From assembly GCA_052266715.1 (NCBI GenBank), contig JBQPRB010000001.1: a stretch of 64,000 nucleotides of DNA, one strand, 5' to 3'. The notes under the pieces were generated by a model. That model was not told the DNA's origin. It worked only from the letters and a program-made list of their open reading frames with translations, and searched no databases. Below are positions 7,735-15,262 of the stretch, piece after piece (within the stretch, counting starts at the first letter, position 1; each line of letters begins with the position of its first letter). The stretch is from Jeotgalibaca sp052266715 (lineage in GTDB: Bacteria > Bacillota > Bacilli > Lactobacillales > Aerococcaceae). The translations under genes and the position numbers were made by a program.

Positions 7735-8730
7735 CTAGGCCATTTTCTCATAAGATTCCTTGGTAATTTCATAACTCAACTTACCGTCTGCCAGATATTC
7801 TTTCAACTCTGCCAACATCCAGTCACCTAGACGCGCACGTTCGTTTCCAGCACTACCGGCCAAGTGCGGTGTTAAAATCACATTTTCCATTGTATAAAGG
7901 GGTGATTCCTTCACGGGTGGTTCGGGATGCGTCACATCCAAAATCGCGGTCAAATCAGGACGTACCTGGAGCTCTTCAATCATTTCATCTTCTTTCACAA
8001 TCGCACCACGCGCTGTGTTGATAAACGTTGCGGCTTCTGGTAATGATTTAATATGCTCCCCCGTTATCATGCCGACTGTTGAATCAAGCAAGGGCGCGTG
8101 TAAAGAAGCCACATTCGCTCTTTCAAACAACGTATTCAATTCAACCTTTTCAACGTTGTATTTAGCCATTTCTTCCGCACTCACATAAGGATCATACGCA
8201 ATTACATTTAAATGATAGGGTTTCAATAATTCAACAACCATCCGCCCCACTTGGCTGAATGAGATCAACCCCACAGTCGCTTGATAGTTCCCGGTCACCG
8301 GGTAAAACAAACCTGGTTTAAAAGTCTTTTCCGTTTTAACCTGGCGAATCAACTGCCACGTATTTTTTAATGATAATAAAATCATACCCAGCGTATATTC
8401 CGCAACCGGAATGGCATTGGCCGTATTCGCAGTCGTGACGCGAATGCCACGTTTCCAAACTTCATCTGTCAATAATTTCTTCATGGTACCTGCCGCATAA
8501 TAAATAACTTTCAAGTTCGGCAATAAATCCAGGAATGCGGCATCCATTCTGGCAACGCCCCACCCACCAAACAAAAATTCAACGTTTGTTAATGCTTCCT
8601 TATCAGCCTCTAGTGCTTCAAGTGTTGGGTAATAATTTACAGGTCCCAATAACGCCTCAATTTTCGAACGTGTTTCTAGTGTATAAACTGCTTCAAACTG
8701 GCTTTCCATCATCATATAAACGGCTCTCAT
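7735..8730 (-). CDS. D-isomer-specific 2-hydroxyacid dehydrogenase-like protein
   Basis: A 331-residue protein with the family's catalytic set: Arg in I-N-T-A-R-G-A-I-V, Glu in D-V-T-H-P-E-P-P, and His in T-P-H-L-A-G-S. The nucleotide loop reads G-L-I-S-F-S-Q-V-G, so the usual G-x-G-x2-G has serines in place of glycines, a variant whose effect on NAD binding is unclear. It probably reduces or oxidises a sugar-derived 2-keto/2-hydroxy acid. The start overlaps the end of the membrane-protein gene by 38 bp; AGGAGG inside that gene supports the ATG at 8730. Confidence 0.8.
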   Translation of the reverse strand: MRAVYMMMESQFEAVYTLETRSKIEALLGPVNYYPTLEALEADKEALTNVEFLFGGWGVARMDAAFLDLLPNLKVIYYAAGTMKKLLTDEVWKRGIRVTTANTANAIPVAEYTLGMILLSLKNTWQLIRQVKTEKTFKPGLFYPVTGNYQATVGLISFSQVGRMVVELLKPYHLNVIAYDPYVSAEEMAKYNVEKVELNTLFERANVASLHAPLLDSTVGMITGEHIKSLPEAATFINTARGAIVKEDEMIEELQVRPDLTAILDVTHPEPPVKESPLYTMENVILTPHLAGSAGNERARLGDWMLAELKEYLADGKLSYEITKESYEKMA

Positions 8731-9346
8731 GCTTCTGATTCCTCCTGTTATTAATTGCTGTAATAAACTGTCCGATTAGAAGAACGCTGATAACCGTTCC
8801 TTCGCGCACCCCTATCAACTGTTGTAAAAATACCAATGATAGAATAACCGCAACTGCGACAAGCGTTCCGTCAAATAAAACCTTCACTTTACCAAACGTC
8901 TTCTTAGTCTTCGAGGCAAGGGCTTTTACGATTCCTTCTGCCGGATTATTCACGATGTCTGCCTCCAGCTGCCAAATTGTACTCAAGGCAATTACAAAAC
9001 AGCCTACAACCAAGACCGTTATTTTTACTAAATAAGGCAACGATGAAATAAAGCTCAAGTTACTTGACCAACCATCAATCGCCATACCCAATAGAAGGCT
9101 TACTATAATTTGTAGGTACTGGTGCTTTGGAAAACGTCGACCCAACAGAACCAATTGTCCCATAATATAAGTAAAATTAAAGATAATCGTCCAGTTACCA
9201 AAAGTGAGACCAGTCAGAGAACTCATGACAAATGCCGGACTGGTGATGGCGGTCGTTCCCAGTTGGGTTAAACTTACCATGCTGATCCCAAGCCCCATCG
9301 TTAAAATACTCAATAAAAAGAGCGACCATCTTCGCCACATCTTCAT
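8693..9346 (-). CDS. YczE/YitT-like integral membrane protein
   Basis: A 217-residue protein with about five hydrophobic helices, a G-T-T-A-I-T-S-P motif in the first extracytoplasmic region and an N-N-P-A-E-G-I motif, as in the YczE/YyaS family. The biochemical role of the family is not established. Its 3' end overlaps the dehydrogenase start by 38 bp, so the two are translationally coupled. It lies between the AraC regulator and two sugar-acid enzymes, so a transport role is conceivable. Confidence 0.7.
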   Translation of the reverse strand: MKMWRRWSLFLLSILTMGLGISMVSLTQLGTTAITSPAFVMSSLTGLTFGNWTIIFNFTYIMGQLVLLGRRFPKHQYLQIIVSLLLGMAIDGWSSNLSFISSLPYLVKITVLVVGCFVIALSTIWQLEADIVNNPAEGIVKALASKTKKTFGKVKVLFDGTLVAVAVILSLVFLQQLIGVREGTVISVLLIGQFITAINNRRNQKHESRLYDDGKPV

Positions 9347-9417
9347 TCAATCCCTCCTCACCAGTTAGTTTAAGCTTATTTTGATGGAATATCTTATTAA
9401 GAACGATGATTAAATTC

Positions 9418-10182
9418 TCAATTTCGGAACTTTTTCGGTGATTGACCGGTTTTCATTTTAAATTGACGGTAAAAAGTAGCCAGTGATTCATAGCCGACCT
9501 GGAAGCAAATCGAAATAATTTCCAAATCGGTCGTCGTCAATAGTTCAATGGCTTTCTCGATACGCTTGTCCTGGACAGCCTGCATGGGTGTCTGATGGAA
9601 TGCCACTTTATAAATTTGAGTAAGGTACCGGCCGGTATAATTAAAGACGGAAATCAGGTCATCCAGGCGGTTAATGCTATAGTAGTTATGTTCGATGTAC
9701 TGCTTGATTTGTTGACTCAGGTCCCCTCTCTTTTTTTCATCGGGTTCTCCCCACCTGACCAGACCCAACAACAACTCAGCCAAACCGATTTCAATAGCCA
9801 CCTCACTCAGCCAATCAGTACTTGATGTCTCATTTAACAAACGCCGCCAGATGTTCTGAACGGTGCCTTTTTCCGGTTTTTGTAATGGCAGAATAAACGC
9901 CTTATCAAAGCGCTCATTTCCCAGTAATTTGGCGATTGTGTGGTTTAAATGGTGCGCTTCGAATTCTAACACGAGGATGGTCGTCATTTTTTTCGAATGG
10001 ACTTCGTGAAAAGTTTGGGGTGGCAAAAAGACGATGCTGCCATCTTCAAAAGAATACTGCTCGTCATCAAACGCAATTTCCCCTGATTGGTCGAGTGTAT
10101 AAAGTAATTGATAATAATCGTGAGCATGCTTTGCTTCGACATGCCCCGCTGGATGTTTGTTTTCGAAAAGACGGATACTCAT
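9418..10182 (-). CDS. AraC-family transcriptional regulator
   Basis: A 254-residue regulator. Residues 1-100 form a cupin-like sensor (H-A-H-D-Y-Y-Q-L, a sugar-binding type) and the last 95 contain two helix-turn-helices, ending in the signature F-Q-V-G-Y-E-S-L-A-T-F-Y-R-Q-F-K. ATG at 10182 follows an AACGGAGGAACC ribosome site. It begins a leftward cluster with the YczE-like protein (71 bp downstream) and is divergent from the PAP2 gene across 78 bp. Likely activates the sugar-acid genes in response to their substrate. Confidence 0.85.
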   Translation of the reverse strand: MSIRLFENKHPAGHVEAKHAHDYYQLLYTLDQSGEIAFDDEQYSFEDGSIVFLPPQTFHEVHSKKMTTILVLEFEAHHLNHTIAKLLGNERFDKAFILPLQKPEKGTVQNIWRRLLNETSSTDWLSEVAIEIGLAELLLGLVRWGEPDEKKRGDLSQQIKQYIEHNYYSINRLDDLISVFNYTGRYLTQIYKVAFHQTPMQAVQDKRIEKAIELLTTTDLEIISICFQVGYESLATFYRQFKMKTGQSPKKFRN

Positions 10183-10260
10183 GAAGGTTCCTCCGTTGCT
10201 TTACTGTGTTCAAATATTATATGATGATTATATCGAATTTTATTGGTTTAGGAGACTATT

Positions 10261-10887
10261 ATGAAAAACATCCAAAAAGCCCTACTGACACTGGTCCCTT
10301 ACTTGCTTATCCGGATTCTGCTCACTTTCTTTCCTGAAGCACTCAACCAAATGGATCAAAACGTAACAGAGACGGTTGTGCAATTGCGGAATGTCATAGC
10401 TGATACTTATTTCAGAACCATGACGCAGCTTGCCAATATAGACTTCATCAAGGGTTTGATCATAGTGACGATTTTAGTCCTTGTTCTCATTTTGAAGAAA
10501 TGGAAGACCGCGCTTATCTATACCAGTGGGGTTATCGCGGGGAATGTCTGGCTTAACCCGATGCTCAAGAACTTCTTCCAACGGGAACGCCCGAATGAAG
10601 CATTTCGGATGGTATCCGAAAATTCCTACTCTTTTCCGAGTGGGCATTCCTTCGCATCAGCAATGATTTATCCGTTGACGGTTTATATCATGGTTCGTCA
10701 TACGCGGCTTTCACAGCACAAAAAAGTTGCGTACTTCCTACTAGCTGTTGTAGTGTTATCAGTTGGTTTCAGTCGCATTTACTTGGGCGTTCATTATCTA
10801 TCAGATGTGGTAGGTGGCTTCTCCCTTGGTTTTTCACTCAATTACTTAACACGTTATTTCATCAAAAAAATAGAGACACCTTCATGA
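10261..10887 (+). CDS. PAP2-family membrane phosphatase
   Basis: A 208-residue protein with about six transmembrane segments and the three PAP2 motifs: K-N-F-F-Q-R-E-R-P, S-F-P-S-G-H-S (catalytic His), and S-R-I-Y-L-G-V-H-Y-L-S-D (nucleophile His and Asp). This places it among phosphatidylglycerophosphate or undecaprenyl-diphosphate phosphatases acting at the outer face of the membrane. Which lipid is used cannot be decided from sequence. Single gene with its own terminator. Confidence 0.85.
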   Translation: MKNIQKALLTLVPYLLIRILLTFFPEALNQMDQNVTETVVQLRNVIADTYFRTMTQLANIDFIKGLIIVTILVLVLILKKWKTALIYTSGVIAGNVWLNPMLKNFFQRERPNEAFRMVSENSYSFPSGHSFASAMIYPLTVYIMVRHTRLSQHKKVAYFLLAVVVLSVGFSRIYLGVHYLSDVVGGFSLGFSLNYLTRYFIKKIETPS

Positions 10888-10908
10888 CGAAGATGTCTCT
10901 ATTTTTTA
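10868..10908. terminator. Bidirectional terminator between PAP2 gene and the 43-codon gene
   Basis: AAATAGAGACA-CCTTC and GAAG-ATGTCTCTATTTTTT pair around the PAP2 stop codon. T-runs on both sides serve the two convergent transcripts; the leftward small gene stops at 10909, right at its edge. Confidence 0.85.
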
Positions 10909-11040
10909 TTATTTAGTGACTTGTTGTATTTTTTGTTTCTTCAATCGTTCTTGCTGGCGCAATTCGATTTCCTTGAAATAATCTTTCCAAGATATTTCAA
11001 TCGTCACATTTTCTGTGTTCGTATAGACGATATTTTTCAA
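10909..11040 (-). CDS. Small protein of 43 residues, unknown function
   Basis: A short gene starting at TTG (11040-11038) with AAAGGAG six bases upstream, and stopping at TAA exactly against a bidirectional terminator. The product has a short N-terminal strand-like part (K-N-I-V-Y-T-N-T) and a charged amphipathic helix rich in Lys, Gln and Glu near the end (I-E-L-R-Q-Q-E-R-L-K-K-Q-K). It is soluble, with no signal or membrane segment. Promoter, ribosome site, stop and terminator all agree, which is why it is called despite its length. A 20-codon frame from ATG 11099 ends in TGA overlapping its TTG, so translational coupling is possible. No family was recognised. Confidence 0.55.
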   Translation of the reverse strand: MKNIVYTNTENVTIEISWKDYFKEIELRQQERLKKQKIQQVTK

Positions 11041-11407
11041 TTGTTACTCCTTTTTGAGCACACCATATGCGTGCGCTCTTCTCCTTTCAACCTCCTCATA
11101 ATTCCTTTTTTCCGTAATAAAAAAGGTACTCCGATGAGCACCTTTCCGCTTCTTATTTTTAAAAGAAAGAAAAAGGTATTCCTATAGTAGGAAACACGAC
11201 TTTTTCACTATCAAATCTAAATCTTGGAAATTCACATGGTGAAGCACACGCGTGCTTCAAAAATAAATTTAACTTCGCTTATTTTTGGTTCCGAATACCT
11301 GCAGTTCTAGCTGCAGAATAGAGAAAAGCCTTGGTTCCGTACATATCACTTGCATATGTAATGGGATGTCGAACCAATAGTATAACACGAATGGATGTTT
11401 GATGCAA
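11041..11407 (-). promoter_or_regulatory. Promoter and long hairpin-rich leader of the 43-codon gene
   Basis: -35 TTGCAT (11402-11407), 17-bp spacer, -10 TATACT (11379-11384), then about 330 nt before the small gene. TTGGTTC near the 5' end can pair with either of two GGAACCAA copies, allowing exclusive folds. Then come CTGCAG/CTGCAG, GAAGCAC/GTGCTTC, TTCCTA/TAGGAA and a terminator-like AGGTGCTC/GAGTACCT followed by TTTTTT. A last hairpin, GAGCGCAC/GTGTGCTC, lies directly upstream of the ribosome site. The layout suggests attenuation or a riboswitch, but no known class was recognised. Confidence 0.5.
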
Positions 11408-11465
11408 ATTGATAGATTTTCTGTATAATAAGAAAAGAATCAAACAGGAAATGGTGAATAATAAA

Positions 11466-12206
11466 ATGAGAAATATAAAAATGACCATCGAGTACGATGG
11501 GACGCGTTACCTTGGTTGGCAAAGGCTCGGGGATTCGGATAAGACAATCCAGGGTAAAATCGAGAATATTCTTTCAAATATGACGAATAGCGAAATTGAA
11601 ATTGTGGGATCGGGACGAACAGATGCCGGAACACATGCCAATGGCCAAGTTGCTAATTTCAAAACGGATTCCACTATGACATTACCGGCGATGCAGGAAC
11701 ACCTTAATCGTCACCTTCCGCGCGATATTGTGGTTAAGGAAATGCAAGAAGTGCCCGAACGCTTCCACGCTCGCTATCACGCAGTCAGCAAACAATACAG
11801 CTATCATGTGTGGAACAACGAAGTGCCATCAGCTTTCCAACGGCATTTTAGCTACCACGTGCCAGAAAAATTGGATTTGGACTTGATGAATCAGGCAGGT
11901 CAGAAATTCGTGGGACGTCATGATTTCCTTGGATTTTCTTCCTTGAAGAAATCTAAAAAATCAACGGTACGGACCATCGAATCTGTCACACTTCAAAAAG
12001 AAGGCAATATATTGCATTTTGCGTTTGTCGGCGAAGGTTTCCTCTATAACCAGGTGCGCATCATGATGGGTACGATACTGGAAATCGGTGCAGGCAGAAT
12101 GACTTTGAATGATATCGATGCTGTTTTTACGAGTGGTATCCGTAGTGAAGCCGGCATGACCGTTCCCGCGCAAGGGCTGTTTTTGGATGAAGTTTACTAC
12201 GACTAA
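11466..12206 (+). CDS. truA: tRNA pseudouridine(38-40) synthase
   Basis: TruA isomerises uridines 38-40 of the tRNA anticodon stem. The protein begins M-R-N-I-K-M-T-I-E-Y-D-G, with catalytic Asp in G-S-G-R-T-D-A-G-T-H, then F-H-A-R-Y and F-L-Y-N-Q-V-R-I-M. Length is 246 residues, normal for the family. The frame is open further upstream (to TTG 11409), but a TATAAT -10 box at 11424-11429 lies inside that extension, so the start is placed at ATG 11466, matching the usual TruA N-terminus; ATG 11451 is an alternative. Confidence 0.92.
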   Translation: MRNIKMTIEYDGTRYLGWQRLGDSDKTIQGKIENILSNMTNSEIEIVGSGRTDAGTHANGQVANFKTDSTMTLPAMQEHLNRHLPRDIVVKEMQEVPERFHARYHAVSKQYSYHVWNNEVPSAFQRHFSYHVPEKLDLDLMNQAGQKFVGRHDFLGFSSLKKSKKSTVRTIESVTLQKEGNILHFAFVGEGFLYNQVRIMMGTILEIGAGRMTLNDIDAVFTSGIRSEAGMTVPAQGLFLDEVYYD

Positions 12207-12211
12207 AACTA

Positions 12212-12259
12212 AAAGTTCCAACTCAGGCATAAAAAACTGCTTGAGTTAGAACTTTTTTA
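12212..12259. terminator. truA terminator
   Basis: AAAAGTTC-AACTCA and TGAGTT-GAACTTTTTT form a long stem directly after the truA stop. The symmetric A-run lets it also end the leftward gene on the other side. Confidence 0.85.
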
Positions 12260-12277
12260 TTTATATACGCTTCATTC

Positions 12278-12778
12278 TCATTCTTTCGTCTGCTCATCGA
12301 TCCCTATCCCGGCCAGAACAAGACCGAGCCCCAGAATCGGATTTAACGTTTCATCCGCTATAAAGAGCTCATAGCCAGAATGTGTCACCTGATAATCACG
12401 TCTTACGAGGATCAAATCTTCATCATTGCCATTTACAATATGATAACGGTAGCCATCATCACGATTGTCAAAACGCCAATCTTTCCCGATGATTGCCAGC
12501 GGAACCGTGACATGGTACCCTAAACGCGCTTGTTTCACACTCAGCACCCGCTCTTCTGCCACAAAAAGGCCCATCTCAATTTCATAAATGCCTGCTTCTA
12601 TATCTTTTAAAACGGCCAGTTCCTGTCCTGACTCACTATCGTAGATGGTGAGATAACGTCCGTACCTCATCGGTTGCTCTTCAACACGGTAGATCATTCT
12701 CCCATCTTCATCAAACACATCATAATCCTGTTTATCGGACAAACGCTTCTGCTTCAATAATAAATACAAGGCGCTCAC
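12278..12778 (-). CDS. LURP-one-related (YxjI-like, tubby C-like) protein
   Basis: A 166-residue protein of alternating short strands: Y-L-L-L-K-Q-K at the N-terminus, Y-D-V-F-D-E-D-G, E-L-A-V-L-K-D-I, then several beta repeats. This matches LURP-one-related proteins such as Bacillus YxjI, a small beta-barrel related to tubby C-terminal domains. The family's function is not settled; membrane-lipid binding has been proposed from the fold. No signal peptide. It is a leftward gene convergent with truA. Confidence 0.6.
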   Translation of the reverse strand: MSALYLLLKQKRLSDKQDYDVFDEDGRMIYRVEEQPMRYGRYLTIYDSESGQELAVLKDIEAGIYEIEMGLFVAEERVLSVKQARLGYHVTVPLAIIGKDWRFDNRDDGYRYHIVNGNDEDLILVRRDYQVTHSGYELFIADETLNPILGLGLVLAGIGIDEQTKE

Positions 12779-12868
12779 CTTCCTTTACTCAGTAACCTGA
12801 CCATCGTATCTACCACTATTATACAAAAGGAGCAAACAGCAAGCATTTACCGTCTACTCCTCAATTTA

Positions 12869-13741
12869 TTAATTCTGTTCTTTTTCCATAAAGAACAGCG
12901 AAACGCCACCTAAACCAACGTGCGTTCCAACCGCCACGCCCATTTGCATGATGTAGATGTCTCCTTTAAAATCTGTTTGGGTTTCAATACGTTCTTTCAA
13001 CTTATTCGCAATCTCAATATCAGAAGAATAGCCGATAAGGATAAAGTTCGTTAATTCCGGATCATACCGTTTGATAAACTCATCAACATAATATTTTAAG
13101 GCCTTGTTCGTTCCTCTTACCTTCGCTACAATTGCGCCCTTGCTGCCTTTCATGGACATGATGGGTTTCACTTGGAGCAGACTTCCAATGAATGCTCCCG
13201 CATTTGAGATACGGCCGCTTTTAATGAGGTTGTGCAAATCTTCTACACATAAAAAATGTTTCACGCGCTTTTTATGCGTTTCAGCAAACTCTACCAATTC
13301 CTCGAATGTATAGCCTTCTTCCAGTAACTGGGCTGTTTTCAAAATCAACCAACCACTACCATGGCTCATTGACAAAGAATCCACCACATGAAATTTAATG
13401 GCTGAATCTGGATGTCGTTCATAAAATAAATCTTTAGCCAATACAGCGGATTGGTATGAACCACTTGTTCCACTTGACATGCAAATACACAAAAATTCTG
13501 TGTACCCTTCAAGCATGGCTTCATCGATAATGTTTAAGTAGGCTTCCGGACTAGGCATGGCAGTCGTAGGCAGTTCTTTCATTTTCGGCAATTTGGCAAA
13601 AAATTCATCTGCGGTAATATCGATTTTATCTAAGTACGTAACCCCTTCCATATTTATCTTCAAAGGGGCAACACCGATTTTATATTTCTCCAGGAATGTC
13701 GGTGACAAGTCGCAAGTTGAATCTGCCATAATCTTAATCAT
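12869..13741 (-). CDS. DegV-family fatty-acid-binding protein
   Basis: A 290-residue protein starting M-I-K-I-M-A-D-S-T-C-D-L, with T-T-A-M-P-S-P near residue 60 and S-S-G-T-S-G-S-Y near 90, the DegV family signatures. DegV/FakB proteins bind a fatty acid in a cleft and present it to the kinase FakA for phosphorylation and entry into phospholipids. FakA is not in this window. It follows the unrecognised 204-residue gene after about 105 bp. Confidence 0.88.
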   Translation of the reverse strand: MIKIMADSTCDLSPTFLEKYKIGVAPLKINMEGVTYLDKIDITADEFFAKLPKMKELPTTAMPSPEAYLNIIDEAMLEGYTEFLCICMSSGTSGSYQSAVLAKDLFYERHPDSAIKFHVVDSLSMSHGSGWLILKTAQLLEEGYTFEELVEFAETHKKRVKHFLCVEDLHNLIKSGRISNAGAFIGSLLQVKPIMSMKGSKGAIVAKVRGTNKALKYYVDEFIKRYDPELTNFILIGYSSDIEIANKLKERIETQTDFKGDIYIMQMGVAVGTHVGLGGVSLFFMEKEQN

Positions 13742-13847
13742 TTATAATCTCCTTGTTTTAAAAAAATTTACACAAACACTTTGTTCTTATATTGCATTAA
13801 AGCACATTCAGGGCTTAATGCCAAGCTTTAAAATAAAAGCAGTGTTC

Positions 13848-14462
13848 TCATCTCGCGCGATCCATATAACGGTTGTAGAGCCAATGCCCTCTTTCCATGC
13901 ACGCCAAGTAAAGTTTTCTGACTTTTTCGTCAGGGCTAATCCGTAAATAAGCTTCTTCTTCCAGTAATGCTATTAACGGTTTTACGTCTTCATACGTTTC
14001 AGTTTCTGATAACAAGATGTGATAATGTTGCAAAATATCTATATATAAATCTCCGCTATTGCGAAAAGCACTTTTTTTCAGGAGTTCATTGTAAAAATTA
14101 ATAAAATCACGACCAGAAAAAGCTACATGCTTTTCATGTTCTCCACTGCGATACCACGTACTTATTTGGGTACTCTCATCCACACCAAGTACCAAATATT
14201 CCTGGGAAACATATCGATAGTCATAATTTACAAGTTGGTTGAATATTTTTTCATTTGTTTCGCTATCTTCTAATTCGGTCAACGAACACCAGCATATATA
14301 ATTGTTATCCAATCTTCCGATGATACACACTTCTTGTTGCGGGCTGAAATATAATTCTATGCTCAGCTCTCTTTGACTCAAATCATAGTTGGGTAATACC
14401 GCATTTTCTTCGTTTATCAGATTATATTTTTCTATGTTTGAACTTTTTCCAAAAGGCCACAA
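13848..14462 (-). CDS. Hypothetical protein, 204 residues
   Basis: No family was recognised. The product is soluble, acidic and rich in aromatic residues, starting M-W-P-F-G-K-S-S-N. A central beta-rich part (I-I-G-R-L-D-N-N-Y-I-C-W-C) is followed by a helical C-terminal third containing H-Y-H-I-L-L-S-E-T-E-T and ending R-G-H-W-L-Y-N-R-Y-M-D. No signal peptide or membrane segment. The 5' end is divergent from and close to yaaA. The start (ATG 14462) has only a weak ribosome site, AGAAAGGGCG further upstream. Confidence 0.6.
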   Translation of the reverse strand: MWPFGKSSNIEKYNLINEENAVLPNYDLSQRELSIELYFSPQQEVCIIGRLDNNYICWCSLTELEDSETNEKIFNQLVNYDYRYVSQEYLVLGVDESTQISTWYRSGEHEKHVAFSGRDFINFYNELLKKSAFRNSGDLYIDILQHYHILLSETETYEDVKPLIALLEEEAYLRISPDEKVRKLYLACMERGHWLYNRYMDRAR

Positions 14463-14548
14463 ATTCGAAAACGCCCTTTCTAACTTTCATTCTTTTACTA
14501 TATAATAACGTATTGATTCAAAACGCTCCAGAAGAAGGGATGTTTAAC

Positions 14549-15190
14549 GTGCGTATTATTATTTCACCGTCAAAAGAAATGAGCAAAGAACCACCCATTT
14601 CAAATCGACTACCCGAATTTATTGATTTCGCTAAAGAATTTAGTACGGGTGAGGAATTAACGGAAGATCTGAATCGTTACCAAGCCATCCATTTATATAA
14701 TGGACTGCAATTTCGTTATTTACGGGAGGGACTTTCAGAAGATGATTTTCTTTTCCTGGATGATTATCTCCGCGTTATTTCCGCGCAATATGGTGTTGTG
14801 AAACCAATGGATGGGATTCGCCACTATCGCCGTGATTTCACCTCAAAAGGCTTATATAAAGCTTGGGGAGACAAGATTTATCAGTCGTTGACCAAGGAAA
14901 GTTCGCTTGTTTTGAACTTGGCGAGTGAGGAGTTCGGAAAGACCATCACTCGCTATGCGACGCCCAAGGATCGTATCGTGACGGTTTCTTTTTTCGAAAA
15001 AGATGAAAACGGAAAGTTGAAAAAACACGCCAGTATTTCTAAAAAAGGACGTGGCCAGTTGGTGAACTTCATTGCGCGCCATCGCATCACTGATAGTGAC
15101 TTCGTAAAGGGATTTGATGATATGGGCTATCAATACAACGAAACGAACTCTGATGCCTCAAAATGGGTATTTATCCGGCCCAAAGATTAA
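14549..15190 (+). CDS. yaaA: YaaA-family (UPF0246) peroxide-stress protein, short form
   Basis: YaaA lowers intracellular free iron under peroxide stress and binds DNA in E. coli. The protein begins M-R-I-I-I-S-P-S-K-E-M and carries Y-N-G-L-Q-F-R, Y-G-V-V-K-P-M-D, V-L-N-L-A-S-E-E-F and S-K-K-G-R-G-Q-L. GTG at 14549 behind AAGGGA is chosen because the family starts exactly there; the frame is open further upstream. Length is 213 residues against about 245-260 usually, the difference falling in the helical region between the N-terminal strand and Y-N-G-L. It therefore lacks about 40 residues of the usual protein. Confidence 0.82.
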   Translation: MRIIISPSKEMSKEPPISNRLPEFIDFAKEFSTGEELTEDLNRYQAIHLYNGLQFRYLREGLSEDDFLFLDDYLRVISAQYGVVKPMDGIRHYRRDFTSKGLYKAWGDKIYQSLTKESSLVLNLASEEFGKTITRYATPKDRIVTVSFFEKDENGKLKKHASISKKGRGQLVNFIARHRITDSDFVKGFDDMGYQYNETNSDASKWVFIRPKD

Positions 15191-15200
15191 GGGATTATCT

Positions 15201-15230
15201 TTGGGTAGTTGGTTTCCCGGATGCTATACT
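15201..15230 (+). promoter_or_regulatory. Promoter of the ATP-grasp gene
   Basis: -35 TTGGGT (15201-15206), 18-bp spacer, -10 TATACT (15225-15230). The gene at 15263 has ACTGGAGGG upstream. Confidence 0.6.
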
Positions 15231-15262
15231 GGACTTAACGAAAGTACACTGGAGGGATCGAT

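Noticed and set aside
11350..11385. tRNA-like GGTTCGACATCC on the minus strand
   Set aside because: It is part of a longer leader hairpin; no acceptor stem, anticodon arm or CCA-type 3' end is present.
11409..11465. Longer N-terminus for TruA
   Set aside because: The -10 box at 11424-11429 lies within it, and the family start fits the ATG at 11466.
11279..11488. 69-codon hydrophobic frame on the minus strand
   Set aside because: It starts inside truA, has no ribosome site and covers the leader hairpins.
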